Assembly (NCBI GenBank): GCA_016177765.1
Contig: JACOUP010000008.1
Location: forward strand, 191,021 to 255,020
DNA from: Deltaproteobacteria bacterium
GTDB lineage: Bacteria; UBA10199; JACPAL01; JACOUP01
Length of the DNA stretch: 64,000 nucleotides
Direction of reading: 5' to 3'
The translations under genes and the position numbers were made by a program. How positions within the stretch are numbered: position 1 is the stretch's first letter; each line of letters opens with the position of its first letter. Shown piece by piece: positions 34,303 to 43,122 of this stretch. The notes under the pieces were generated by a model. It was not told the origin of the DNA. It ran no database searches and worked only from the letters and a program-made list of their open reading frames with translations.

Positions 34303-35094
34303 ATGGATCAAACCAATGCCGTTCTTTACCAGAGAAAAGGAACCGTCGCCGAAATCACGCTCAACCGTCCCGAGTCACTCAACGCGATGAACCTCGCCCT
34401 CATTGAGGGTTTGTTTCAGGCAGTAAAAAAGGCTGAAGAGGAAAAAGGACTTCGTCTGGTTGTTCTCAAGGGAAGCGGTCGTTGTTTTTGCGCCGGGGGG
34501 GATATCAAGTTTTTCAGGTCCCAATTGGAATCGGAGACCCCGGTCAACAAAGAGATGCCCGACCGACTCCACACCATGATTGAAAAACTAAGGGCGCTCC
34601 CTCTGCCTGTTTTGGCCTCTATCCATGGTTCGGCCGGAGGGGCAGGAACGAGTCTGGCACTCGCCTGTGATCTCGTCGTCTGCGCCGATGATGTGAAGTT
34701 CAATCTTGCCTACTGCCGGATCGGTCTTTCACCGGATGGAGGATCCACCTATTTTCTCCCCCGTCATGTTGGGCTTAAAAAGGCGATGGAGATTTTTTTG
34801 GCGAGCCAGAACCTGACAGCCCAAGAGGCCCTCGCCCTGGGTTTGATCAATAAAATTGTCCCGGCCGCCGATCTTCAAAAAACAACCGAGACCATCGCCG
34901 AGATCATTTCTTTGGGGGCGACAGAGGCCTTCGCCCGGACAAAAAAACTCCTGAACGCCAGTTTTCACAACAGCCTTCACAACCAGCTCTCGCTGGAATC
35001 AGAGATGATTGTCGAATCGGCCCGGACCCATGACTTTCGCGAAGGGGTCACCGCGTTTCTTGAAAAGAGGATGCCTGAGTTTAAAGGAAATTAA
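34303..35094 (+). CDS. Enoyl-CoA hydratase/isomerase, PaaG-like
   Basis: A 263-aa crotonase. The oxyanion segments are CFCAGGDIKFF near 60 and HGSAGGAGTSLALACD near 105. The run IGLSPDGGSTYFLPRHVG resembles PaaG (epoxyphenylacetyl-CoA isomerase) and related isomerases, where the Asp of SPDGG is catalytic. The substrate remains open. The start ATG at 34303 has a perfect AAGGAGG 5 nt upstream. It is divergent from aroF. Together with the BadI-like crotonase and the dienoyl-CoA reductase-like SDR it indicates acyl-CoA or aromatic acid catabolism in this organism. Confidence 0.9.
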   Translation: MDQTNAVLYQRKGTVAEITLNRPESLNAMNLALIEGLFQAVKKAEEEKGLRLVVLKGSGRCFCAGGDIKFFRSQLESETPVNKEMPDRLHTMIEKLRALPLPVLASIHGSAGGAGTSLALACDLVVCADDVKFNLAYCRIGLSPDGGSTYFLPRHVGLKKAMEIFLASQNLTAQEALALGLINKIVPAADLQKTTETIAEIISLGATEAFARTKKLLNASFHNSLHNQLSLESEMIVESARTHDFREGVTAFLEKRMPEFKGN

Positions 35095-35096
35095 TC

Positions 35097-36446
35097 TTAA
35101 CAAACAGTCAAAGCTTTCTTGAGATCAAGGACTAAATCGTCCGCATCCTCAAGACCGATCGATAGCCGGATCCCCCCCGGTTCGATCCCCTTTTTGGTTT
35201 TTTCTTTTTCCGGCAAGGCCGAGTGGGTCATCGAAAACGGATTTTCAATCAAGGTCCGGATCTGTCCGAGACTGACAGCGAGCGTAATCGTGTAGGCCTT
35301 TCGGGCCACATGATCGATAAACTTCTCTGCGGCCTCGTTCCCTCCCTTTGTGGGTGAACCACCCTTGGGTGAACCACCCTTGGGTGAATCACCCTTCTCC
35401 TTCAAGACAAAATAGATCATACTCCCGGGGGCAAATCGCCCTTCGTAATCGGTCATCTGTCGCTGGGCCAGTTTGTATTGCGGAAAACTCTTGAGCCCCG
35501 GGTAAGAGACCCTGGCGACCTTTGGGTGATTTTCCAAAAAAGAGGCGATCTTGAGCGCCGTCTCCTCCTGTTTTTTCATCCGGAGCTGGAGCGTCGGCAG
35601 ACCATAAACAAGGATCGGCCAGGCACTTTTGGGAGAGATCACAGCCCCAAAATCTTTTCGAAACAGAAAGAGCGGGCTTTCATATTTTTCGGACGTCATC
35701 ACCGCCCCCCCCATGTCGGTCCCGAACCCACCAATATCCTTCGTTAAACTGTGGACAACGATATCGGCTCCCATCTCCAGCGGCCTCTGGCAAAACGGTG
35801 TGGCAAAGGTGTTGTCGATCACCATACTGATTCTCTCCCTCTCATCCCGCTTGGCATTGGCCCGGTTAATCACCTCGCGAATCTTCCTGATGTCGATCAG
35901 TTGAAGGTTGGGGTTGATCGGGGTTTCAAAATAGACGACACGGGTCTTGGGGGTGATCCTTTTTTCAAACGAATCTTTGGTCAGATTGGCAAAACGTGTC
36001 TTGATTCCAAACCTCGGCAACCAGTTGGTTAGCAGACTGTAAGTACAACCGTAAAGGATCTCATGCGCCAGAACTTCATCCCCCGCTTTTAGTAAAATAC
36101 AGCAGGCGGCGGAAACAGCCGCCATGCCGGAAGAAAAGGTGACCGCAATTTCAGACCCTTCGGCATACGCCAGATTTTCTTCCAGCAACCCCCGCGTTGG
36201 TTCATCCAAACGGTCATAGATGTAGATCGGCACCTCTCTTTTTTTATGGAGATGGTCACAGGCAAATTCAAAGAACCCCTTGGCCCCCCGTTGCGAGGTG
36301 TCCAGACGGAAGGCGGCCGAGGAGGTAATCGGAGGAATGACATGATGTTTGTACTCCCACTTGTCGGTATGAAACTTGCCATGAATCAGGTGAGTCGACT
36401 TTTTGTAGTTGGCCAAGTCCGACAGGTCTTTTTTTTCACGTGCCAT
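35097..36446 (-). CDS. Cys/Met-metabolism PLP enzyme (cystathionine gamma-synthase / methionine gamma-lyase family)
   Basis: A 449-aa protein. The PLP lysine is in HSLTKDIGGFG. Other family marks are YIYDRLDEPTRGLLEENLA, FSSGMAAVSA, FETPINPN and VIDNTFATP. Members make or break C-S bonds of cystathionine, homocysteine or methionine; which reaction applies is not clear from the sequence. About residues 350-367 form a Gly/Ser/Pro/Lys insertion (KGDSPKGGSPKGGSPTKGG) encoded by three units of the scattered 15-bp repeat. Family proteins have a plain loop there, which explains the length above the usual ~390-400 aa. It starts 5 bp upstream-side of the cobA-hemD stop, so it may not be in the same transcript. 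Confidence 0.9.
   Translation of the reverse strand: MAREKKDLSDLANYKKSTHLIHGKFHTDKWEYKHHVIPPITSSAAFRLDTSQRGAKGFFEFACDHLHKKREVPIYIYDRLDEPTRGLLEENLAYAEGSEIAVTFSSGMAAVSAACCILLKAGDEVLAHEILYGCTYSLLTNWLPRFGIKTRFANLTKDSFEKRITPKTRVVYFETPINPNLQLIDIRKIREVINRANAKRDERERISMVIDNTFATPFCQRPLEMGADIVVHSLTKDIGGFGTDMGGAVMTSEKYESPLFLFRKDFGAVISPKSAWPILVYGLPTLQLRMKKQEETALKIASFLENHPKVARVSYPGLKSFPQYKLAQRQMTDYEGRFAPGSMIYFVLKEKGDSPKGGSPKGGSPTKGGNEAAEKFIDHVARKAYTITLAVSLGQIRTLIENPFSMTHSALPEKEKTKKGIEPGGIRLSIGLEDADDLVLDLKKALTVC
35341..35397. repeat. KGGSP repeat array in the gamma-lyase family gene (3 units)
   Basis: Three tandem 15-bp units of the type GGGTGAACCACCCTT (one with GAATCACCC), in frame, adding Lys-Gly-Gly-Ser-Pro units to the protein. 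Confidence 0.85.
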
Positions 36447-36451
36447 AAGGA

Positions 36452-37987
36452 TCAGTCCATCCTAGTCTGTTTTTTTAATTTGTCCAGAATCGCGCTCGCC
36501 AGGTGAGGAATTGTGGCCTGGCGCGGCTGGATAATCCTGGAAAATCCGGCCTTTCGAACGGTTCGTGTCGTCAAGGGGCCGATGGAGGCGACCGGAATAC
36601 TCTTGGCGAGGTGAAAATGGGATTTCCCCAACAATCTCGAAAAATTTTCAACCGTCGCTGAACTGGCGAAAGTAAGACAGTCGATCGGAGGCTTGGTCAT
36701 CAGTTGAACCAGTTCTCTTCGCCGATGAACGGGAAATTTCATCCGGTAGGCCGCTACCTCGGTGACCCTGGCCCCCATTTTTTTTAATTTTTCAGGCAGG
36801 AGGACTCTCGCCACCTCGGCCCTTGCCACCAAGACTGTTTTCCCTTTCAGGGGATGTCGGCTCATCGCCCGAAGAAGCCCTTCGGCTCTGTACTCCTCGG
36901 CAACGGCACTCACCTTGAGATGAAATTTTTCGATGGCCTTGGCCGTTGCCGGGCCAACCGCCGCAAAACGGATTCCGGCAAGATCCCGAATATCTTTTTT
37001 CAGATGAACCCAACGGTCAAAAAAGGCCTGAACCCCATTCACGCTGGTCCAGAGAACCCAATCGAATCTTCGGATATTCCGGATCGCCTTGTCTAACGCC
37101 TTAAAATTTTTCGGCGGCCGGATCTCAATCGCCGGGAATTCAACAACGTCAGCCCCTTCCGCCGAAAGGAGTCGGGAGAGTTCACCGGCCTGACTCCGAG
37201 GCCGGGTGACCAGAATCCTCCTGCCAAAGAGCGGTTTTTTCTCAAACCAGTTTATTTTCCTGCGGAGATTCACAACGGAACCGACAATAATCACGGTCGG
37301 CGGTTTGATCTTGGCCCGAAACACCTCTCCAGCAATGCTGGCTAACGTCCCAACAACAACCCTTTGCCGGGAAAGGGTCCCCCATTCGACAACAGCAGTG
37401 GGTGTCTTCGGATCCCGGCCCGCCCCCACCAATTTTCGGGCGATCTCTGCCAGATTTCTCCAACCCATCAGAAAGACCACCGTGCCGATCCTGGCGAGGG
37501 CCTTCCAATCCGGAGGTGAGGCCCCTTGTTCATCCTTTTCATGACCCGTCACAAAGGCAACATCCGAGACAAAATCGCGGTGGGTCACCGGGATGCCGGC
37601 GTAGGCCGGGACGGCGATGGCCGACGTCACCCCGGGCACTACCTCGAAGGGGACCCCGGCTTCAGCCAACGCCTCTGCCTCTTCCCCTCCGCGACCGAAG
37701 ACAAAAGGGTCTCCCCCCTTCAGCCGAACGACAATTTTGCCGCGACGGGCCTCCCGCACCAAAAGGGCATTGATCCCTTCCTGCGATTGCGAATGAAAAG
37801 CCCCTTTTTTGCCAACGTAGACCATTTTTGCCAGGGGGGGGACATTCTGAAGAAGCGAACGATTTGCCAGATGATCGTAGACCACAACGGCCGCCTTCTT
37901 CAGGCATTCGAGCCCCTTCACCGTGATGAGTCCCGGATCACCCGGCCCGGCCCCGACCAGACAAACCTTTCCTTTATTCTTCTTCAT
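36452..37987 (-). CDS. cobA-hemD: Fused uroporphyrinogen-III C-methyltransferase / uroporphyrinogen-III synthase
   Basis: A ~511-aa fusion. Residues ~1-250 are the SAM-dependent methyltransferase (VGAGPGDPGLIT, the GGDPFVFGRGGEE loop, PGVTSAIAVPAYAGIPVTHR). Residues ~258-505 are a HemD-like synthase (LVTRPRSQAGELSRLL, LTFASSATVENF). It closes hydroxymethylbilane to uroporphyrinogen III and methylates it to precorrin-2, the branch to siroheme, fitting the siroheme reductase gene nearby. It overlaps the end of hemC by 14 bp, so the two are translated together. A GTG immediately before the ATG is an alternative start. The fusion is common in Gram-positive and deltaproteobacterial genomes. Confidence 0.95.
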   Translation of the reverse strand: MKKNKGKVCLVGAGPGDPGLITVKGLECLKKAAVVVYDHLANRSLLQNVPPLAKMVYVGKKGAFHSQSQEGINALLVREARRGKIVVRLKGGDPFVFGRGGEEAEALAEAGVPFEVVPGVTSAIAVPAYAGIPVTHRDFVSDVAFVTGHEKDEQGASPPDWKALARIGTVVFLMGWRNLAEIARKLVGAGRDPKTPTAVVEWGTLSRQRVVVGTLASIAGEVFRAKIKPPTVIIVGSVVNLRRKINWFEKKPLFGRRILVTRPRSQAGELSRLLSAEGADVVEFPAIEIRPPKNFKALDKAIRNIRRFDWVLWTSVNGVQAFFDRWVHLKKDIRDLAGIRFAAVGPATAKAIEKFHLKVSAVAEEYRAEGLLRAMSRHPLKGKTVLVARAEVARVLLPEKLKKMGARVTEVAAYRMKFPVHRRRELVQLMTKPPIDCLTFASSATVENFSRLLGKSHFHLAKSIPVASIGPLTTRTVRKAGFSRIIQPRQATIPHLASAILDKLKKQTRMD

Positions 37988-38927
37988 CACGGCAACTTTT
38001 TAAAATTTCCTTGGCCCCCTTGGCCAGGAGCGAACGCCCCATCTGCCTCCCAAGGGAGACCGGATCCTTCACAAACCCGGTCACCTGATCCCGGATCAAC
38101 TCCCGCCCGTCGGGAGAGGCCACAAGCCCGGTCAGTTCCATCGCCAGGCCGTTTGGTTCGGCATAACCGGCAATCGGTGATTGACAATCCCCCCCCAGCT
38201 CCTTGAGAAAGCTCCTTTCCGCCAAGAGACAGGCCTCAGTCACCGGGTCATTGAGGGAACGGGCCAATGACTCCGCCTCCGGGTCCCCCACCCTTCCCTC
38301 AATACCGATCACCCCCTGCCCTACCGCCGGAATCATCAAGGTTGTCGGGAGATACTCCCGAATTTTTGCAGTGAAACCGAGCCGGATCAACCCGGCTGCC
38401 GCCAAAATCATGGCGTCACAACCCCCTTTGCCGATCTTGCGCAGGCGGGTCTCCACATTCCCCCGGACCGGAACGATTTTGAAATCGGGACGGAAATTCT
38501 TGAGCTGGGCCTGACGGCGAAGCGAACCGGTGCCGATCACCGATCGTCGCGGAAGCCCCAGGATCGAATCGTACTTTTTGGAGACAAAGACATCCCGAGG
38601 GTCCTCCCGCTTGAGAACGCCAAAGATCTGAAGTTCATCAGGGAGATCAATCGGGAGATCCTTCATGCTGTGAACCGCCAGATCAATCTTGCCGGCGAGC
38701 AGGGCCTCTTCAATCTCCTTGATAAAAAGCCCCTTGCCCCCTATTTTGGCCAAAGAGGCCTTTTTAAGCTTATCGCCGCTGGTCTTGATCGCCCTGATGG
38801 AAATCTTAAGCCCTAGGTGTTTGGCCTGAAGACCCTTCTGGACAAAGTGGGCCTGCCAGAGGGCCAACGGGCTGCCACGCGTGCCGATAATGAGAGGACG
38901 GAAGGCCACGGAAGAGGTCTCTAGCAT
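37974..38927 (-). CDS. hemC: Hydroxymethylbilane synthase (porphobilinogen deaminase)
   Basis: A 317-aa enzyme. GTRGSPLALWQA is at the N-terminus, HSMKDLP near 90, the substrate-binding RREDPRDVFVS-like segment near 105, GTGSLRRQAQL near 140 and the dipyrromethane cofactor Cys in LGGDCQSPIAGYA near 245. It polymerises four porphobilinogens into hydroxymethylbilane for haem and siroheme synthesis. It precedes and overlaps cobA-hemD. The start at 38925..38927 has only a weak ribosome-binding site. Confidence 0.97.
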   Translation of the reverse strand: MLETSSVAFRPLIIGTRGSPLALWQAHFVQKGLQAKHLGLKISIRAIKTSGDKLKKASLAKIGGKGLFIKEIEEALLAGKIDLAVHSMKDLPIDLPDELQIFGVLKREDPRDVFVSKKYDSILGLPRRSVIGTGSLRRQAQLKNFRPDFKIVPVRGNVETRLRKIGKGGCDAMILAAAGLIRLGFTAKIREYLPTTLMIPAVGQGVIGIEGRVGDPEAESLARSLNDPVTEACLLAERSFLKELGGDCQSPIAGYAEPNGLAMELTGLVASPDGRELIRDQVTGFVKDPVSLGRQMGRSLLAKGAKEILKSCRDEEE

Positions 38928-38963
38928 GAACCCGCTAAAAGGAAAACAAAATTGGAAACGGCT

Positions 38964-40052
38964 TCAGGCCCGCTGAAATGAAAGGACAAAGAGGGTCCCT
39001 TTGCCGGGACTGCTCTGGACCTTGATCTCCCCCTTATTTTTCTCCAAAAGCTGTTTGGAGATCGTCAGGCCAAGACCGGTCCCTTTTGGCTTGGTGGAAA
39101 AGAGGGGCTGGAAAATTTTGGAGATCGTTTCCTCCGTCATCCCCAACCCACCGTCTTTAAACTGAACAAGCGCCCTCGGGCCGTCGGAAAGGGTCTTGAC
39201 CTCCAGTCCTCCCCCTTCCGGCATCGCTTCAATCGCATTAAGAATCAGATTGATAAAGACCTGCTTCAATTGGCCGGGATCGGCGTTGACGACAGGGGTC
39301 GCGGGATCCAGATGACAGAGGACCTGAACAGAGATTGGCGGCCTCGCCTGATCGAGGCTCTCCTCCACCAGGCGGTTCAGCGAAACCACCTGCGGCACCG
39401 CCTCCTTGTCGCGGGCAAAATGGAGCAGATTTTCGACAATCTGGTCAGAAGCGGCCACCTGACGGACAATCATGTCCAGATATTCCTTGTTTTTTCCTTC
39501 CTCCTTCCCGAGGCCGGAAAGCTTGAGAACGGAAACAGCATTTTGTAAAACCATAAAGGGAGTCCTGAGTTCATGGGCGATCGAGCTGGCCAACTGCCCA
39601 ATCGCCACAAACCGTTCAGAGCGAACAAGTTCTTCCTCATCCGCAACCAACCGCTGGATCATCCGGTTCCGAACACGGATGACTTCCCCCAGCTCATCGG
39701 GGGGAATTTCCCCCTCAGGGATCAGCGACTCTCTCAGCCGGCCGGCGGTGACCTGACGGTCTTTTTCACGAAGGAGGGTAATCGGCCTTAGAAGACTGCT
39801 AGCGACATTCCTGTTAACAACATAAACGGCCAGGGCTGTTGTCAAGCTGATCACCACCACAAAGATGACAAGCCTGTAGAAAGGGGAGAGAAAAGAAAAA
39901 TTGGCAAAAGAGAGCGGCTCGTTGGTCCCGAGGGTCACCAGAACGATCACCAAAAGAAAGAGAACGAGGGGAGCCACTCCGGCCAAAAGGAAGGTGATCA
40001 GAAACCGGAAAGAAATCTCTTTAGCAAATCTCCTTTTGAGTTTTTTAAACAT
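38964..40052 (-). CDS. Membrane sensor histidine kinase
   Basis: A 362-aa kinase. Two membrane helices (about 17-41 and 61-81) with only ~20 residues between them leave almost no periplasmic sensor domain. They are followed by a HAMP-like linker (~82-135), a HisKA domain (SSIAHELRTP, phosphoacceptor His160) and a HATPase domain (NLILNAIEAMPEGG, DGGLGM, GTGLGLTISKQL). Such short-loop kinases usually sense membrane or intracellular signals. No response regulator is adjacent, so it is an orphan here. It lies 36 bp downstream-side of hemC on the same strand. Confidence 0.93.
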   Translation of the reverse strand: MFKKLKRRFAKEISFRFLITFLLAGVAPLVLFLLVIVLVTLGTNEPLSFANFSFLSPFYRLVIFVVVISLTTALAVYVVNRNVASSLLRPITLLREKDRQVTAGRLRESLIPEGEIPPDELGEVIRVRNRMIQRLVADEEELVRSERFVAIGQLASSIAHELRTPFMVLQNAVSVLKLSGLGKEEGKNKEYLDMIVRQVAASDQIVENLLHFARDKEAVPQVVSLNRLVEESLDQARPPISVQVLCHLDPATPVVNADPGQLKQVFINLILNAIEAMPEGGGLEVKTLSDGPRALVQFKDGGLGMTEETISKIFQPLFSTKPKGTGLGLTISKQLLEKNKGEIKVQSSPGKGTLFVLSFQRA

Positions 40053-40079
40053 GAGGAGATTCCATCACAAAACGAGGCC

Positions 40080-40931
40080 TCACTTCCTGGATGTCATCGC
40101 CTGCCAGTCTTCAGGCGTCAACTGGCTCGCCCAGTTAAATTGGCCAGCCCCCTGGAGCCATTCTCCCCCATCGATCGTCACAATTTCTCCGTTGATATAG
40201 GCGGCATAGGGGGAAATGAGGTACGCGGCCAGATCGGCCAGTTCTTCGTGCCGACCCAGACGACGAAGAGGGATCCGCTGGAGCATCTTTTCTTCAACCC
40301 CCGGGGGGACAAGATTTTTCCAGGCCCCTTCGGTGTGAAACGGACCTGGGGCAATCGCATTGAGACGGATCTTGTATCGGGCCCACTCGACCGCGAGCGA
40401 CTGGGTCATGGCGGCCACCCCCGCCTTGCCACAGGCGGAAGGGACCACGTAGGCCGAGCCGGTCCAAACATACGTCGTAACGATGCTCAAAATCCGGCCG
40501 CCGCGGCCTGACTCAATCATCTTTCGACCGGCCGCCAAGGTGCAGTTGAAACTTCCATGGAGAACGATCCCAACAACGGCATTGAAGGCATTGTAAGAGA
40601 GCATCTCGGTCGGGCACAAAAAGTTTCCGGCGGCGTTGTTGATCAATACATCGATCCGACCCATCTCCTTCATGGTCTTCTCGACCATTGCCTCGACCTC
40701 TTCCGGCTTGCGGATATCACAAGGGATGGTAAGGACCTGAGGCGCGTGCCCGAAGCGGGCCCCCCTTTGTTTCATCTCGGCGCCGGCCTTTTCAAGATTT
40801 TCCTTCTTTCGGCTGGTCAGAACCAGCGAGGCGCCCAGCTCCGCGAAACGGAGCCCCATCGAACGGCCAAGACCGGTGCCGCCCCCTGTGATGATCACCA
40901 CTTCCCCCTTGAGAAAGGGCTCCTTAAACAT
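40080..40931 (-). CDS. Short-chain dehydrogenase, 2,4-dienoyl-CoA reductase (DECR)-like
   Basis: A 283-aa SDR. The cofactor loop is TGGGTGLG (16-23), followed by the DIRKPEEV and NNAAGNFLCPTE segments. The usual Tyr-x3-Lys is replaced by PSACGKAGV: Ser stands where the Tyr normally is and the Lys is kept. This is as in mitochondrial-type 2,4-dienoyl-CoA reductases (PSASAKAGV), whose catalytic Tyr lies earlier (here in TTYVWTGS). The C-terminal INGEIVTIDGGEW also fits. It would use NADPH to reduce dienoyl-CoA in unsaturated fatty acid degradation. Its start overlaps the upstream siroheme reductase gene by 8 bp. Confidence 0.88.
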   Translation of the reverse strand: MFKEPFLKGEVVIITGGGTGLGRSMGLRFAELGASLVLTSRKKENLEKAGAEMKQRGARFGHAPQVLTIPCDIRKPEEVEAMVEKTMKEMGRIDVLINNAAGNFLCPTEMLSYNAFNAVVGIVLHGSFNCTLAAGRKMIESGRGGRILSIVTTYVWTGSAYVVPSACGKAGVAAMTQSLAVEWARYKIRLNAIAPGPFHTEGAWKNLVPPGVEEKMLQRIPLRRLGRHEELADLAAYLISPYAAYINGEIVTIDGGEWLQGAGQFNWASQLTPEDWQAMTSRK

Positions 40932-43122
40932 AGAGATTATCCGGGACCGCCGGCTTTACCGCCCCCTTCCGGGGAGAATTCGCCGCTACTTCAGGTTCCT
41001 TCTCGAGGCACTCTTTCACAAACCGGCCGGCCTGTTCAAGAAGTTTTTCGGCAATTTCTTCGGTCGGTTTTTCCTTCCGCAGATGCTGGAGTTGCTGATG
41101 AAATTTTTTCCACTGCGGGAGCAGTCCCGTCCTGACAAAATGATTTTCAAACTCGTGGGTCGTCTCAACATCATTGAAGGTCTGTACCAGACGATAATAA
41201 AGGAGGCCATCCGCCGCCTTGACGATCGCCTCGTACGCCTTATCGGCCGCCTCTTCAAATTTTCCATGACCCAAAAGGGCCTTCGCGGTAGCCAAAGAGG
41301 TCTCGCCACCTGCGACCTTCGGGACAACATCGGCCACCGTCTGCCCCGCACACTCCCCGATCACCCCCTTCTGCAAGGCAAACTCTTCTTTTCCTTCCCA
41401 ATCGGTATAAAAATCGGGCCGTTTTTCATAAGGGGGAATCTTGGTCAGATCCTCGAGGAGCGTCACTATCGTTTCTTTTCCAAGATGGTCATAATATTGA
41501 CTGAAGGATTCCTTCGGTTTTTTATTCTTTAAAAAATGCTGGATCAGACGAACGACGGCCTCAGGGATATTCTTGGAGGGGATCTGGCAGATCGGCGTGG
41601 CAACCACCATCTCACGGCCGAAACTTCCCCCCAGCATCAGCTGAAAAGCAGGGACAACATGGCCATCGACTGAAATCCCGCCGCCGTAAAAACCGAGACT
41701 TGCAAGATGGTGTTGCCCGCAGGAATTGGGGCAACCGCTGATCTTGATCCTTAAACTGCGGGCGGCGGCATTAATCGCCCCATCCTCCTTATAGAGACGC
41801 TCTTCCAACACCCGGGCAAGCCCCATGGAGGAGGAGATCCCCAGACGGCAGGTATCGGTCCCGGGGCAGGCGGTAATGTCATAAACCGTCTGGGCATCTT
41901 TTTTGACCAGCCCTATTTTTTCTAATCCTTCATAGAGAGCGGGCAGGTCCTGATCGCGAACCCAACGGATCAGGAGATTTTGGTGGACCATCGTCCGGAC
42001 CTTCCCGCCGGCATAACAGCGCAAGAGGAGTGCCAGGGGACGCATTTGCCTGGGCAAGATATCTCCCGTCGTCAGACGGATCTCAACCATGGAATATCCC
42101 TTTTGCTTCTGCGGCCAGACGTTTGTCTTCTTCCAGGCCAAGAAATCCCCCCCACCCCCCTTTGACAAAGGGGGAGAGCCTTCATCAATCTTCGGAGGCT
42201 CCTCAACCCAATCATCAAGATGTTTGAGATACTCATTCCATTCCGGAGGAACTTCCAGGCTCTTCCGTTCCTCTTCGACAAGTCTCTTGAACTGATCAAA
42301 CCCAAACTTTTCAATCAGAAATTTCATCCTCGCCTTCATCCGGACCTTCCGTTCCCCGTACCGGTCAAAGACCCTGATGATTGACTCCCCAAACGGAATT
42401 ATTTCTTCTTCCGCTAGAAAGTCGTAAAAAAGTTTGGCGACCCTGGGGCTCGAACCAAGACCACCTCCTGTGTAGACCTTGAATCCCCTTTTCTCCCGGC
42501 CCCCCACTTTCTGGACACAGGCAATGAAACCGATCTCATGGAGCATCGGCAGTGCGGTCATCACCCCACCGCCGTCAAAGGCGACCTTGAATTTTCTTCC
42601 AAGATTCTGGCAAATCGGGTTTCGGATCATATGCGCCGCAAAGGCCGCCATGTAAGGGGTCACATCAAAAACTTCCTCGGGATCGACGCCGGCGCTTGGA
42701 GAGGCGGTTACATTCCGCACCGTATTGCCGCAGGCCTCACGGGTGGTAATCCCGACGGCGGCCAGCTTTCTCATCAACATCGGCACATTTTCCAATTTCA
42801 CATAATGGATCTGAATGTCCTGCCGGGTGGTGATATGGGCGTTGTTGTGACCGATCGTTTCGGCAAGATCGGCCAGGCATTCCATCTGGTCGGCATTCAA
42901 AAGACCGCCGGGGATCTTGATCCGGACCATCTGGACCCCTTCCTGCCTCTGCCCATAGATGCCATGCTGGAGACGGAATTTCTGAAAGGTGTCCTGACTG
43001 ACCTCCCCGGCCCTGAACTTCTTGACCATCGCCTCAAAATAATCGATCTCCTGATCGATATTTTCGGGGACGACATCAGGCACAGCCTTGGGTGCACTGC
43101 CCCTGGGTGAACCACCCTTCAT
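40924..43122 (-). CDS. Siroheme/[4Fe-4S] nitrite or sulfite reductase with C-terminal helical domain
   Basis: A 732-aa protein. The two-fold ferredoxin-like repeats typical of assimilatory nitrite/sulfite reductases span ~20-560. The cluster Cys are TACPGTDTC (C-x5-C) and SGCPNSCG (C-x3-C) near 435-480. About 140 residues at the C-terminus (after GECAGQTV) form a helical HEPN-like extension seen in some bacterial homologues. Which substrate is used is not decided by sequence. The N-terminus MKGGSPRGSAPK is made of the scattered repeat starting right after ATG, and a second kind of insertion (GSPPLSKGGGGDF) sits in the linker near 325-337. Its ATG overlaps the TGA of the Rrf2 regulator gene. 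Confidence 0.92.
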   Translation of the reverse strand: MKGGSPRGSAPKAVPDVVPENIDQEIDYFEAMVKKFRAGEVSQDTFQKFRLQHGIYGQRQEGVQMVRIKIPGGLLNADQMECLADLAETIGHNNAHITTRQDIQIHYVKLENVPMLMRKLAAVGITTREACGNTVRNVTASPSAGVDPEEVFDVTPYMAAFAAHMIRNPICQNLGRKFKVAFDGGGVMTALPMLHEIGFIACVQKVGGREKRGFKVYTGGGLGSSPRVAKLFYDFLAEEEIIPFGESIIRVFDRYGERKVRMKARMKFLIEKFGFDQFKRLVEEERKSLEVPPEWNEYLKHLDDWVEEPPKIDEGSPPLSKGGGGDFLAWKKTNVWPQKQKGYSMVEIRLTTGDILPRQMRPLALLLRCYAGGKVRTMVHQNLLIRWVRDQDLPALYEGLEKIGLVKKDAQTVYDITACPGTDTCRLGISSSMGLARVLEERLYKEDGAINAAARSLRIKISGCPNSCGQHHLASLGFYGGGISVDGHVVPAFQLMLGGSFGREMVVATPICQIPSKNIPEAVVRLIQHFLKNKKPKESFSQYYDHLGKETIVTLLEDLTKIPPYEKRPDFYTDWEGKEEFALQKGVIGECAGQTVADVVPKVAGGETSLATAKALLGHGKFEEAADKAYEAIVKAADGLLYYRLVQTFNDVETTHEFENHFVRTGLLPQWKKFHQQLQHLRKEKPTEEIAEKLLEQAGRFVKECLEKEPEVAANSPRKGAVKPAVPDNLYV
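42134..42176. repeat. PPLSKGG-type palindromic insertion in the siroheme reductase gene
   Basis: A C-rich run, CCCCCTTTG, ACA, then CAAAGGGGGAG: a hairpin-forming in-frame insertion between the two halves of the enzyme. The PPLSKGG type of repeat is known by eye from many cyanobacterial and deltaproteobacterial genomes. Confidence 0.65.
43088..43119. repeat. KGGSP repeat forming the N-terminus of the siroheme reductase
   Basis: Two units (one decayed) begin at the second codon: ATG then AAGGGTGGTTCACCC, encoding KGGSPRGSAP. Confidence 0.8.

Noticed and set aside
35341-35397. CRISPR array
   Set aside because: The 15-bp units are directly tandem, in frame, without unique spacers, and recur as coding insertions in other genes.
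37526-38206. 226-codon plus-strand frame across cobA-hemD and hemC
   Set aside because: Lies antisense across two well-identified genes; Pro/Arg-rich shadow composition.
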